Assembly: GCA_029961685.1 (NCBI GenBank)
Contig: JARWKL010000011.1
Span: forward strand, 1,552,501-1,616,500
Length of the DNA: 64,000 nt
Source: Aristolochia californica
Lineage: Eukaryota > Streptophyta > Magnoliopsida > Piperales > Aristolochiaceae
Reading direction: 5' to 3'
Below the pieces are notes generated by a model. It was not told the DNA's origin, did not search any database, and saw nothing but the letters and a program-made list of their open reading frames with translations. Both the position numbers and the translations under genes were made by a program. Of the stretch, positions 34,994 to 50,562 are shown in pieces (the stretch's first letter is position 1; each line of letters begins with the position of its first letter).

Positions 34994-37900
34994 CCTCGCC
35001 TCCCCCCAAACCCCCTCGAAATATGAAAGAGTAAACTAGACAAGAAAAAAGTGTTGGAAGGAGAAAGGGGGAAGGCCCAAAATTTCACCCATTAGAAATA
35101 TGTTTCCCACTTAACTTCCCCTCTCTCACATTAACAGTAAATGCAATGTAACAAAATACCTTTCTCTGAGAAAATGAATAATGCAGAAAAGACATTGTGT
35201 TACAGAGTTTTGTGGTAAAGACATTCATTCAAGTTCCAGCATCAGCCACAAGTACCCTCATCTCGTTTTTCTTTCTCCTGCCTTCTTTTCCTCCTGTCTT
35301 ATTTCTCCTATCTTCTTTCTCCTATCTTCTTCTTCTTCCTCTTTGTTTTTTGTTTATTCTTTCATGTTAAGGGTGGTGCCACCTCCCCTCTTGGTTATGA
35401 AAATGGGGAAGGGTGAACCTCTCCCGTCTTCTTATCTTTCTTCCTTTGTCATCTTCCCTCTTCTCATTCATTGCCCCATCTTCTTCTTCTCCTTCTCTTC
35501 CTCTTGTCTTCTTCCTCCCTCTCCTTGCTCTTCTCTTTTTTTTTTTTTTTTTTTTTTCATTTTTCCATTCAGCCGATAGGGGTAGCGTATGCGACTCTCC
35601 CCTTCCCATCCTGCAGTCAAGCTCGAGCTCGGGTGGTCATGGTTCAAGCCGAACCCAAAAATACCAAGGTTTGAGCTCAACTTGGCTCATTGCCAGCCCT
35701 AGTTATGACACACTAAATGCACAGTTAGAACATCCTTCATTCAGGTGATGCATTATCAAAAGCAATATATTTTTGTTGCCAGCTCAAGAGAAAAGTGAAC
35801 CCATCCAATCAGCCTAGTGGCTTATGTATCAAAACATTCTTTAATATCGCCATGAAAATTAGTCAAATGCATTTCAGCTTAAAAATAATAACCAGGGTAT
35901 ATTATGTGGGCAAGTATACGCAGCAGAAATTGAAATTTTACTCACCCATGCCAGCCTAGTCGAGTTCCGAGTCTTGGGATAACCCACACTAGTCAGCCTT
36001 CCCTCACGAGCATAGAGTTGGCACAAACAAAGCCTCAGCTTTATATTCAAAAATTCGCAAAGTACAAGAAGTAGAGCCTTCCTCTGAGCTCTATTTCAAT
36101 GATTGAATGCCTGGAAATTCGTCTAGCTCTCCCTATTTATAGATGGGGAAGTGACAATGCACACAGGCCACATGCTCCTTCAAATGGACATGGGCAGCTT
36201 CACACATGCCCCCTCATGAACAACCACCCCAATTACCACCCAGTGGCCGATGTGGCCAAAAAATCATCAAGAACCATCCTAACTTCCTCTGTCAACCACC
36301 TAACTACCACAACCAACTCACCAAGCTGCCCATCTGTCAGTGTGCACATGCCCCACCTCTCCTGCACACACCTGGATTCCAGCAGACGCATCCTGCTGCA
36401 GCCTGCAAGCAAGCACCCCTCTGCCAACCATGCGTCTTGACCTTGCCGTGTGCACGGCCCTGTCAAACAAGCATGCAAACACTACCACGCGAGAGCCTTA
36501 GCCACCCAAGCATGCACACTGCTTGTGCCTCCGACACACGCATGGAGGTGCTGCCTGGCCTGTTTTGTCCAGTGAGTTGAGGCTGTGTGAGCCATGTGTG
36601 CGTGCATCTAGCATGCCACCTCCATGACAATTCTCTCACAACCAATATATGCAGCATCCTCATTGCAAGTCTTGCACCACAACCAATATATGCAGCATCC
36701 TCATTGCAAGTCTTGCACCATACGCCTCAGTTTCGATCTCTGCTTCCTCCTTTGCCAAGCTCCATCAGCATGAAGTAGAAATTAGGTCCTTGGCTATCAC
36801 CTCATTGGCTTGAACCTCCTTCGCAATTTTGGTTCAACCACATTGTCCAACACCTCAATTCAACTCCTTCTGATTCAACATGCATCCATGCAACCATACT
36901 CCCCGTACATGTAGCTGGGATAAGTCCATGAGCCCACACTTCCATGTGTCTTCATGCAAGTCGCCTGAATAAGTCCCAAGAGCCTACATCTCTATGTTCC
37001 TCCATGCAAGCTTTACAAACTCCAGATTTTCCTTTCCAAGTGGTCTGCACTACCTTGTGCATCTACAACTTGATATGGACTGCACTACCTAATGACTTTG
37101 TCTGATTGACTAGCCAATCCACCACCTCTATGACATAGGGATTTTTGCCTCTAATTTGGACGTTGAACCCTGTAAACCTTCTTTGATTCCACCTCTTGTG
37201 CACATAGACCCTTGCAATTTTCTCTAAGCTTGGTCCTCCTCATGCACTTGGCCCCTTCAATGGGCCCTGACCTGCTTACGTCCGTAATATTAAGCATTAA
37301 CAACTAAAGCTATGAACATACTTATGGATCGTACCTTTTTGCCGCAACTTTTGTAATTGCTTGTGTGATAGCCCACATCCTACGTCCAATGTGGTTTAGG
37401 CTGCACCTGCCCTTCCCGAGTTCATAGAATTGCGTCATTTGACAAGAACATTGCTCTCGTCCCCAATTTGGCTTCCTTCGCTCTCGAGTTTCAAGGCCTT
37501 GAAGTACTATTTGACTTGACAAAGGAAATTCTCTATTACCTTTGGGTCAAGAATCCCCATGAAAGGCTTGGGCTCGAGTATCTTCATTTTCATCGTGCCC
37601 AGATTGTTCCCAAAAGTAATGGCACACTCCAGCACCATCATTCTCGTGTAGTATTCTGCCCGCGAGACGTCGTCCTTGCTCTAGATGGAAACACGCAGCA
37701 TAGCCACCGTGCTGCTCACGTCCTCTTCCAGCCCTTGAACTTGGTCAAGGCAAGACCACAGCACGTTCTCCTTATCTGCTCCTTCCTCCAAGAAGGTGAG
37801 CCGAGCCTCAACAGCCTCAAGACCCTCGTCCAATGCCTCTGCCTTGGTCTTGGCCACCAAGGACAATTTCCCCTTCAAGGTGCCCACATCAAGGGCACTT

Positions 37901-40900
37901 CGGTACTTTCTATCCCATCTAGAGGACAATCGGAGTCACAATCTTCTTATACCAGTATTATGTGGGCAAGTATACGTAGTGGAAATAAAAATTTTACTCA
38001 CCTATGTCCGCCAAGTCGAGTTCGAGGATAACTTGCACTAGTTAGCCTTCTCTTGCAAGCTTAGAGTTGGCGCAAACTAAACCTCTACTTTATATTCATA
38101 AATCCGCCAATCTGAGTCTCTTTTACAATGCTTGAATGCCTGGAAATTTGTCCAGCACCCCTATTTATAGATGAGGAAGTGGCTGTCCACATAGGCCACA
38201 TACCCCTTGAAATGGGCACATGGCCCTCATGTACAACCATTTCAACTGCCATCCAATGGCCTATGTGGGTGGAAAACTAACAAGAACCACCCTAACTTCC
38301 TCCACCGACCACCTAATTACTCCAGTCAACTCACCTAGCTGCCCAACTATTGGCGTAGGGGCATGTGCCCCAGCTACTAGCACAGGGGGGTGTGCCTCAG
38401 CCACTGGTGTGCCCCTCTACTGTGCACATGTCCCATTTGCTGGGTGTATGCCCTTTTGCTTGGTGGGTGCCTTGGCCATGCTACCGATACGCACATGGCC
38501 TTGCTCCACATGCATGGACCTGCTAAACACGCATGCAGACGCTGCCATGCTGGAGCCTTAGCCTCCCAAGCCATGCACCATGCCTGTGCCTCCTGCACAT
38601 GCACGTACGTTCTGTTTGAGCTGCCAACTTGTGTGCTACAAATGCATGCATCTAGCTTCCATGCCACCTCCATGACCATTGTGTATAGTGGCACTAAGCA
38701 AATCGATTTATAGTGGTATTCTGGATGAGACGGAATCTTTTGACAGCAGGAAACACACAATTCGTAGGAAGTCACATGGTAAGGGATTGCCTAAAGATAA
38801 GACTTTTGGGGTCCCTCATGGATGTCTACATGCAGCAGCATCCTGAGCGAGAGAGGGCTCATTGTCCCTTCTAAATGTAATTCAGACTCATTGGCCATCA
38901 GCTAACAGGTTCCGTGTGCAAACAGCCAGAGGGCGCACACATGGGCGTACCCAGCTAAATGTGAAGGTAGATGTAGCTGCACTGGGCACACCAGTCAGCC
39001 ACAGCACAATAACGGATTCAAGTGTGTGGAGCATACCAGGATGGATAGGTGCTGGTGGCTCTTGGCCAGGCTAGTACAAGATCCTCACAGGCACAGCAGG
39101 TGGGTAGAACGAGCCTACACAAAAAGGCACGGAGGGTGCCTAGACAAGCCAACGCAATGGAGGCTTGCAGGCTGGACAGGAGATGCATGCCTGTGCACGC
39201 CCCCACCAGGAACCACGCGTGCTAGAGATAACACACACGTCAATGGTTGTAAGCACCAAGCAAGCGAAAGACACACGAGATGGGGTTGCATGCTATGGGA
39301 AGTACAAGACGAGGGGCAAGAGTCATATGTAGGGCAGGCACCCAGGCAACCTGACAATGTACACCATCTTTGAGTGACATCATTTCAGTAGACTGTTCAA
39401 GTGGGTCATTGGGGCTTTGCTTACCTTGGAGGACTGTGATTGCTGCACTCCAAGGCAGGGTTTGCTTTCCTACACATCATCAATCCTTCTTTTGTCAACC
39501 GACAAAGCAACTAGCAGGACACCCAGAGGTGTCGATAACTTGCTCGACAAACAGCGGATGAACCTAATGTTCATGGACGTGAAAATCCATGGACACCCAG
39601 CCACAGCTATGCTTGATTTGAGGGCGACTGACAACTTCATTCACGTGTTCAAGGCCACACGGTGAAAACTTGTTTGGCAACTTGATTGGAGTCACATAAA
39701 GGGTATGAATAGCAAGGCCATGGAGACAAGCGGAATTGCTAGAGACATTTGGGTTGAGGTATGGTGTTGTGGACTTCATGATGGCTGTCTTAGACGACTT
39801 CACTTTGGCACTTGGGATGGATTTCCTATGCCCAAGGCAGTGGTAGTTCCTTATTTGGGAGCTGCATTCTTCCATGATGAGGTCTGGGCATGGCAATGGA
39901 AAAAAGTCTTGACGAGGAGGCCAAACAAAGTGCCCCAAATGTCATCTTTAACTTTGGTGCCAAACGAACCAAGTGTGGGGGACAACAAGCATGGAGACAC
40001 AGAAGAAGGAATTGTCAAGTCGGATGACTTTGTTGCGCAGGCACCAAACTGATTGATGTTGTGGGTACTATGGTAATCTTGACCTATTATGTACTGTTTG
40101 TTTCAGTTTCTCTTACAGACAGCACTTGCGTTCATTTTCTTGTACTACGAGTGGGGTAACCTATGTATAAAAGTGCAATGACTTAAGGGCAAGTTAGACA
40201 TCTTGCAGGGGAGAAAGGGAAGTGTTTACCTTTTCTTAAATCAGAGTGGAATAGCACTGAGATGGTGTGGCTTGCAGAATAAAGCAAGCCAAGGCCCATG
40301 GAAGGGGGCCAAGTGTATGAGGACCAATCTTAGAGAAAATAGCGAGGGTTTATGTGCACAAGAGGTGGAAACAGAGAAGGTTTCCAAGGTCTAACGTCCA
40401 AATCAGAAGCAAAATATGTATGTCACAGAGATGACGGATTGGGCAGTCAATCTAACTAAGGCACGAGGTAGTGCTGTCCAATCAAAGAAGCAGAAGCACA
40501 AGGTAGTGCAGACCACTTGGAATGAGGAAAATCCTGAGTTTGTAAAGCTTGCATGGAGGAACATGGAGGTGTAGGTCCATGGGGCTTACTTAAGCAACTT
40601 GCGTGAAGGCACACAGAAGTGTGGGCTCATGGAGTCATTCCAGGAGAGTATGACATTGGAGCGAAGTGCATTGATTTGCAAGGAGTCGAAATTGAGGTGT
40701 TGGACGATGTTGTTGAACCAAAATTGCGATGGAGATTCGAGCCAACAAGGAGACAGACAAGGACTTGTTCTTTACTTCGTGTTGAGGGAGTTTGGCAAAG
40801 GAGGAACGAGGGATCAAAGCTGAGGCATATGGTGCAAGACATGCAATGAGGATGCTGCATATATTGGTTGTGGGAGAAATGTCACGGAGATGTCAGGAAA

Positions 40901-42300
40901 GTGTGACAAAGGTTTCAAGAGGATGTCATGAAGATCTCATGGAAGCCAGATGCACAGTTACATGGCACACATAAGTCAACAGCTCCACCAAGGTAGGTTC
41001 ATAAACAACCTTGGCTCACTGGACAAAACAGGCCAAGCAACAGCTACGTGCATATGCAGGAGGCACAGGCATGGCTTGGGCAGCTAAGGCTCCGGTGTCA
41101 CATCACCCATGTACATGTCTGGAAGGGCCTCGCATGCGGCAAGGCCTAGGCATGTGCCTTGCAAAGGGGTACACAAGCGGTTGGGCCAAAGCGTGCACCC
41201 AACAGAGGGGCATGCACCCTACACGTAGGCATAGCTCCAGAAATATGAAACTAAAGTATGACACACAGTGTCCCAAGGACAGTGCAGAATCACCAAAGTT
41301 CGGGAAAGGCAATTGCCTACCTAATCATGGAACTGCAAGTTTGTTCGATTGTCATCAATTCGAGCTATTTTATGAAGGAAATTTTGAAATGAGTGAACCC
41401 ATTTTCTTCCTTTTTGAATTTCAACAAAATTTACTTTATTAAAGTGCATAATTAAGATCGCCATAAGAGGCTCAATGATATAACAAAAGCATAAGTGAAC
41501 TATTTAATATAATCCAAATTCTCATTTCTGACATCATATTCTGTTACCATCATAGAAACAACAAGAATGTCGAAAGTGAAAACCATCAAATATGAAATTT
41601 GAAATCAATTTCACAGATACAATAGCCTATAGTTCAAGTCAGAAACAAATGTCCACCAAAATAACAGCCCATACTAACAGAATCACAAGCGCAGAAGATG
41701 TGGTTTCCCTCACACAACTTAACATTCCACAGAGAATATATCTCCCAACTTCAAAATCCAATAGACGAAGATAAGTACTACTCAAAAACATAGATTTTAG
41801 CTTTATTACCCGGCACTTCGACGGAGAAGTAATGGACCACAATTTGGACGACATACATTAACCAAAAGAAAATTTTCACCTAGAATTTGTATAACCTTTT
41901 ATCTATGGCAACGAACATCCACAAAAGACAGAGCATTGAATGGTAAAGGCCTCCAAAAATCTAAACTTTCATTAGCGAAATCTGAACTTCGACCACCCAT
42001 CATCAAAGTTACGACATAAAGAGATATCAGTTGGTTAATTTACAGAAAGCCAACCTCTGACAGAGCAAACCGAAGCGAGGAGAAAAGAGAGTTGAAACTC
42101 TCAGCAATGGCAACCGAATCCCTCTCCACGATCTCTAGAGCTTCCAGAATCTGCCGAGGATTAGCGGCAGGCTTGCTTTCATCGAAGCGACTGTCATTGG
42201 AATCCATTGGGTATCCATGTTCACTGAATTCTGGAGCCAGGGCCTCGACAGTCGTCTCGCTCGCTTCAGACGGCTCTTCCATCGCCTCTACTACTTCCAC
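31045..42300 (-). CDS. BORCS6/lyspersin-like protein (BORC complex subunit)
   Basis: In animals BORCS6 is a subunit of BORC, which recruits ARL8 and kinesin to lysosomes; the plant role is not established. Five exons (minus): 42055-42300, 34327-34393, 32543-32591, 31290-31334, 31045-31111. They sum to 474 nt with agreeing phases and a stop at 31045-31047, giving 157 aa. The first 60 residues are acidic and low-complexity. From about residue 60 the protein is helical: VERDSVAIAESFNSLFSSL, VTGTSVEHMHCFLDAVGHLQ, ALDAATKGNHYISSSLRLNQ, EMKGIENLAMQL, KVLRRSVDSLDSSI. This lines up, from memory, with the C-terminal half of animal BORCS6. Intron 1 is 7.66 kb and intron 2 is 1.73 kb; both are filled with transposon fragments. 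The donor of exon 4 (CAATT|gtatcc) is not ideal. Expression is unproven, but intact phases across four junctions argue for a working gene. Confidence 0.72.
31380..31700 (-). mobile_element. LTR fragment related to the Copia LTR at 33922, antisense to it
   Basis: Its reverse complement shares with 34065-34180 the order gacattattgta / ttttcacttaagtga / tccagccct / gcactcttctc. It lies in intron 3 of the BORCS6-like gene. No internal domain is attached on this side, so it may be a solo or truncated LTR. Edges uncertain. Confidence 0.45.
32776..33890 (+). mobile_element. Copia retrotransposon fragment: reverse transcriptase end and RNase H, broken
   Basis: Degraded Ty1/Copia pol. Starts within RT (MKQPPRYVA then a stop), followed by FKKAIYGLKQSP, the catalytic YVDDI motif near 32957 (VVYVDDIVLIGSD), LGHLKYFLGIKV and LSQRKYVSNMLHEYGF; then RNase H (ILRYLKGTPGKGLLY, GYFDADYTWCKMDRRSTTG, VEYRAMTHTVSELMLI, KCDNQATIFIASN). 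Gag, protease and integrase are absent and several stops and frame changes occur. It is inserted in intron 2 of the BORCS6-like gene, opposite to that gene. Confidence 0.85.
33922..34268 (+). mobile_element. Probable 3' LTR of the Copia fragment
   Basis: Follows a purine-rich tract (ataagggagag) and begins TGTTCAAAAG, the usual Copia arrangement. The segment gacaagntgaggttattttatatttatnctccagcntaaggg occurs at 33878 and again at 33976, so the tract was copied into the LTR. The second copy runs into 27 consecutive G at 34014-34040. The right edge is uncertain. Confidence 0.5.
34014..34040 (+). repeat. Homopolymer of 27 G
   Basis: Uninterrupted G27 on the plus strand directly after a duplicated polypurine tract. 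Length may be affected by sequencing error. Confidence 0.85.
34715..35701. mobile_element. Non-autonomous hAT-like element, about 987 bp
   Basis: Terminal inverted repeats TAGGGGTGGCACTGATCCAA (left) and, read inward from the right, TAGGGCTGGCAATGAGCCAA: 17 of 20 bases agree. The flanking 8-mers cctatgac (34707) and gttatgac (35702) share 6 of 8 bases, fitting an aged hAT 8-bp target duplication. The interior has a CT microsatellite (34961-34988), a long pyrimidine-rich tract (35260-35560) with a T run, and no transposase. Confidence 0.6.
35905..36642 (-). mobile_element. Gypsy-type LTR (3' LTR of the minus-strand element)
   Basis: Plus-strand edge TGTGGGCAAGTATACG matches the edge of the LTR at 37961. 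The other edge (minus strand) begins TGTGAGAGAATTG, so the LTR has short inverted ends TGTGRG...CCCACA. The body is similar to 37961-38680, including agagttggcacaaac and ctttatattca. About 738 bp. Confidence 0.6.
36643..37270 (-). mobile_element. 3' internal region of the minus-strand Gypsy element
   Basis: Reverse-complement similar to 40380-40866 of the plus-strand copy. Directly at the LTR edge, a block of about 41 bp (accaatatatgcagcatcct...ttgcacca) occurs twice in tandem between 36640 and 36722. No protein domain recognised; pol seems deleted. Confidence 0.5.
37271..37960 (-). mobile_element. Degenerate Gypsy gag with tRNA-Met primer site
   Basis: Minus-strand translation gives a coiled-coil leader (GKLSLVAKTKAEALDEGLEA, 37681-37929), then a gag segment with stops (ILEPKPFMGILDPKVIENFL, YFKALKLESEGSQIGDESNV, KQLQKLRQKGTIHKYVHSF). 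Just inside the LTR at about 37943-37954 is TGGTATAAGAAG, close to the usual tRNA-Met primer-binding site TGGTATCAGAGC. Confidence 0.65.
37961..38685 (-). mobile_element. Gypsy-type 5' LTR of the minus-strand element
   Basis: Plus-strand edge TGTGGGCAAGTATACG at 37961, adjoining the primer-site motif. Related along its length to 35905-36642 but clearly diverged, so the insertion is old. The upper edge near 38685 is truncated or mutated; no matching target duplication was found. Confidence 0.6.
38860..41330 (+). mobile_element. Second Gypsy fragment, opposite orientation: protease region and LTR part
   Basis: Plus-strand retropepsin segment NLMFMDVKIHGHPATAMLDL, with the catalytic D(S/T)GA motif decayed to DLRATDNFI, followed by NSKAMETSGIARDIWVE, HFGTWDGFPMPKAVVVPYLG near 39705-39860. 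The 3' part (40380-40866) is the reverse complement of 36643-36980, and from 40867 the LTR start TGTGGGAGAAATG is recognisable to about 41230. No RT or integrase. Non-functional. Confidence 0.6.
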
Positions 42301-42948
42301 GAAGGTTTCTTAAATCAGAGTGATTTCTTAGTCAAACAATATTTCCTCCTCCATCTTGCTAAATTTTGACTCGCTAAGTTGAATCACAACTCAGTTGAGT
42401 TGATTTAGATTTAGAACTGGGTGAGCGCGTCAAAGGGTGGGACTCAGGCGAGTCAGCCTACTTAGGTTAATGGATTTTGATCTAACTCGGTGCCATATGT
42501 GAGATTAGTAGCCAGCCACGTAGCCATAAGTCATGTGGGAAATTTGAATTCCTGCTAAATTAAGCAAATATGCGTACGTTTAATAACATACACCTGCCAT
42601 TTCACGCATCACAGTTCGTTGGAAAGGGTAACTGTAATATTATTTTCACGGGTACAGCGGTAACGGTTTCACGGACTCGGCCGTCCTTTTGGCTAGCCAA
42701 GCGCCTCTTAGCGTGAGCCCGTTGTTCATGTTAGCAAAAGTGATAAATCTACGCTTGCATTCGACGAAAGCTCCTGCACAGTTGTAGTATTGATCGAGCA
42801 AAATACTATATTTTTCTTAGTTTTGCGTCTCTCGAGTCTCGACCCTTCTTCTTTCGAACTTCGAGGAGGCGACTGAGCGGCTCAAGATCCAATTTTTCTT
42901 CACATATATGTGAAAATAGTGTTCAGTTTGTGATGAAGCTGGAGTGAA
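42301..42948. promoter_or_regulatory. Shared upstream region between the BORCS6-like gene and the beta-amylase gene
   Basis: 648 bp between two divergently read start codons, containing both 5' UTRs and both promoters. No unambiguous TATA box was assigned to either side. The half nearer the amylase is GC-richer than the surrounding introns. Confidence 0.5.
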
Positions 42949-48508
<5,560 letters not shown>

Positions 48509-50562
48509 AGCTGAACCATTTGCAGAGGAAGATGGTGAAGTATGAAGAAGGCCCGGATTCAAAGCTGAGTTAATCTGGAAAATATGCATGTATTATTTTA
48601 TATATTGGGGGAAGACTCTCTCAGCTGAAAAAGAATTCCAGAATGAAATCTAATTCACAGCTCCTAACTACCCTTCTTTCTTTTATGATTCAAGACTTGT
48701 GCCTGATCCTTGTCCTGAAAGGAAGTTTGCATTCTTATTTACTGTGATTTTAATCAGCTAACTCAAATGAACCAGTTTTTTTTATACTTTTCCTTTTAAC
48801 TCGAATTAAATCGGACGAGTCAAAGCAACTCGAATCGAGTTCTATTACAATTAACTCCAACATGCATTTACGGTATAGAGTAGGGTGTTTGGATCCTATA
48901 TATATGGTCCCCGTTCGTTGTCTGTAGTTCGTCTTCTCCGTTTCACTCTTCTTACAACCGAGGGAATTGCAGACTAGGGAGTTCTTGTCACCCGATCATC
49001 TACCGACGTCGTATAAAATTCCGAAATGCAGTAACACGTTTCCCATCGATAAAACTCGACTTCTCCTTCGATAAAGCGTCAAAAGGCAGAATCAAGTAGT
49101 ACCCTTCTCCCTCATTTCTCTTTCCTTTCTGCTGCCACGCTTTTCTCGACTGTTTTCGTGATTTCATTCATCTTCTGCAATCGCCGCGTAATTTATCTGG
49201 TTTCCTCTCCGGCACGTCTCCAGTTTTTATAGCTTGTACTGATTCAGCAAAACGAAGAAGTAGATACCACAAGTTCCGATCGTGCTTGTCCGATTTTAAA
49301 TTGGGCCAAGGTAATCGACGGTTGCTAGATCCCCTTCTCTCCTCTAGGTCTTTGATTGAGAGCAGAAACAACTGAGGAAAAATTATCATTCGCGTCTGCG
49401 ATTGGGACGTTATTTTAGGCTGCAGTCGTCATTCTCTAAAACCCTCAAGATTAGCACTCTCTGTCTACTCCTGCTTCTCATTGAGTTGATATAAGATTTA
49501 GATACTGAGATACTCTCCGCTATCTCGTCCCGCGTTTTTCTGCTCTCGAAGATACGCATATTCGAGTAGGTTGTTTTCTTTGCAGAAGAAGAGCATGATT
49601 TTCCGTCTAGTGAGTGGTGATTGGTCTTCTTGTTTAGCTGCTGTGGTGATGGAAACCCTAGTTTGAGCTGTCGGGTACCGGAATTGTGTTTTTTTTTGCT
49701 CAGTTACGTATGCCCTCTTTCTTTCGTCTCGGGTGTCTTTGACACTTTTCTCGTTTTCAGTTTGAATACTAATGTTAGCACGAATGAGTAAAACTTCGAC
49801 AAGTCGTCTATGAGACTATGAAGTTTAGAGCAGTGTGAGGAAAATTTAAGAGAGCGGCAGAGGTGTATGGATGGTTAGAGAGGCAACTTTGGGTGGAAAG
49901 TTTGTTGAGTAATGATTATGATCAAATTGTTTATGAATTATTATTCTGCTGCCTTGGTTCTGGGGTTGGTTATTGTTGGAAAAATCTGAAAGGGATATTA
50001 GTCTGGTGCTATTTCGTCAATGTCAATCCTTAGAAGCACCAGATGGTCGTTCGGCATGATGGAGGGAGGTTTTAGAAAACACAGAAATACTACGTTGTGA
50101 TAGCTGGATTAAGTGAAGCTATTTCTTAGAACAATTAATTATTTTAAGAAAAAATTGCATTTAAAAAAAAAAATACTATCAATGATCTAGCAAGTGTCTT
50201 CGACAACCAAGATTTGGATGCTGTTATGCTTGAAAGATACATCATTCTGTGTTTTTGTAATTTCTCTTTGGACTACTTGTTACTTGACAAAATTATGTTT
50301 GGCAACTTCAATCTTTTGTTTTCCTCCTGGGTTTATACTTGGGATGTTGTAGTTGGAATGCTATTCCCTGTTTGATTGTGAAAGCTTTGTGTATACCCAA
50401 CAAATTTATTAACGCTTGTTATTTCTGTCTTTGTTTTCTTTGTGGACTCCTTTTGCAATGTTGTTTTGACTAGTGATTATGTGACTCTTATACCAGATAA
50501 ATAAGTGTTTCCGAAAGATATGACCATTGCTTTCCTTTCTGGAAACGGAGAGGAATTTTATA
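48509..50562. other. Beta-amylase 3' region, LETM1 promoter and 5' UTR
   Basis: 48509-48790 should hold the amylase 3' UTR. From about 48900 to 49600 the base composition changes to a C/T-rich, GC-richer stretch typical of a plant promoter and leader. The interval 49600-50540 is AT-rich, so an intron in the LETM1 5' UTR is likely, but I could not fix its ends. Confidence 0.4.

Noticed and set aside
35181..35748. Set of 60-132-codon ORFs on both strands
   Set aside because: Product of the pyrimidine-rich, low-complexity interior of the hAT-like element.
36099..36663. ORFs of up to 124 codons rich in Pro and His
   Set aside because: They lie inside a Gypsy LTR and are not conserved as proteins in the sister LTR.
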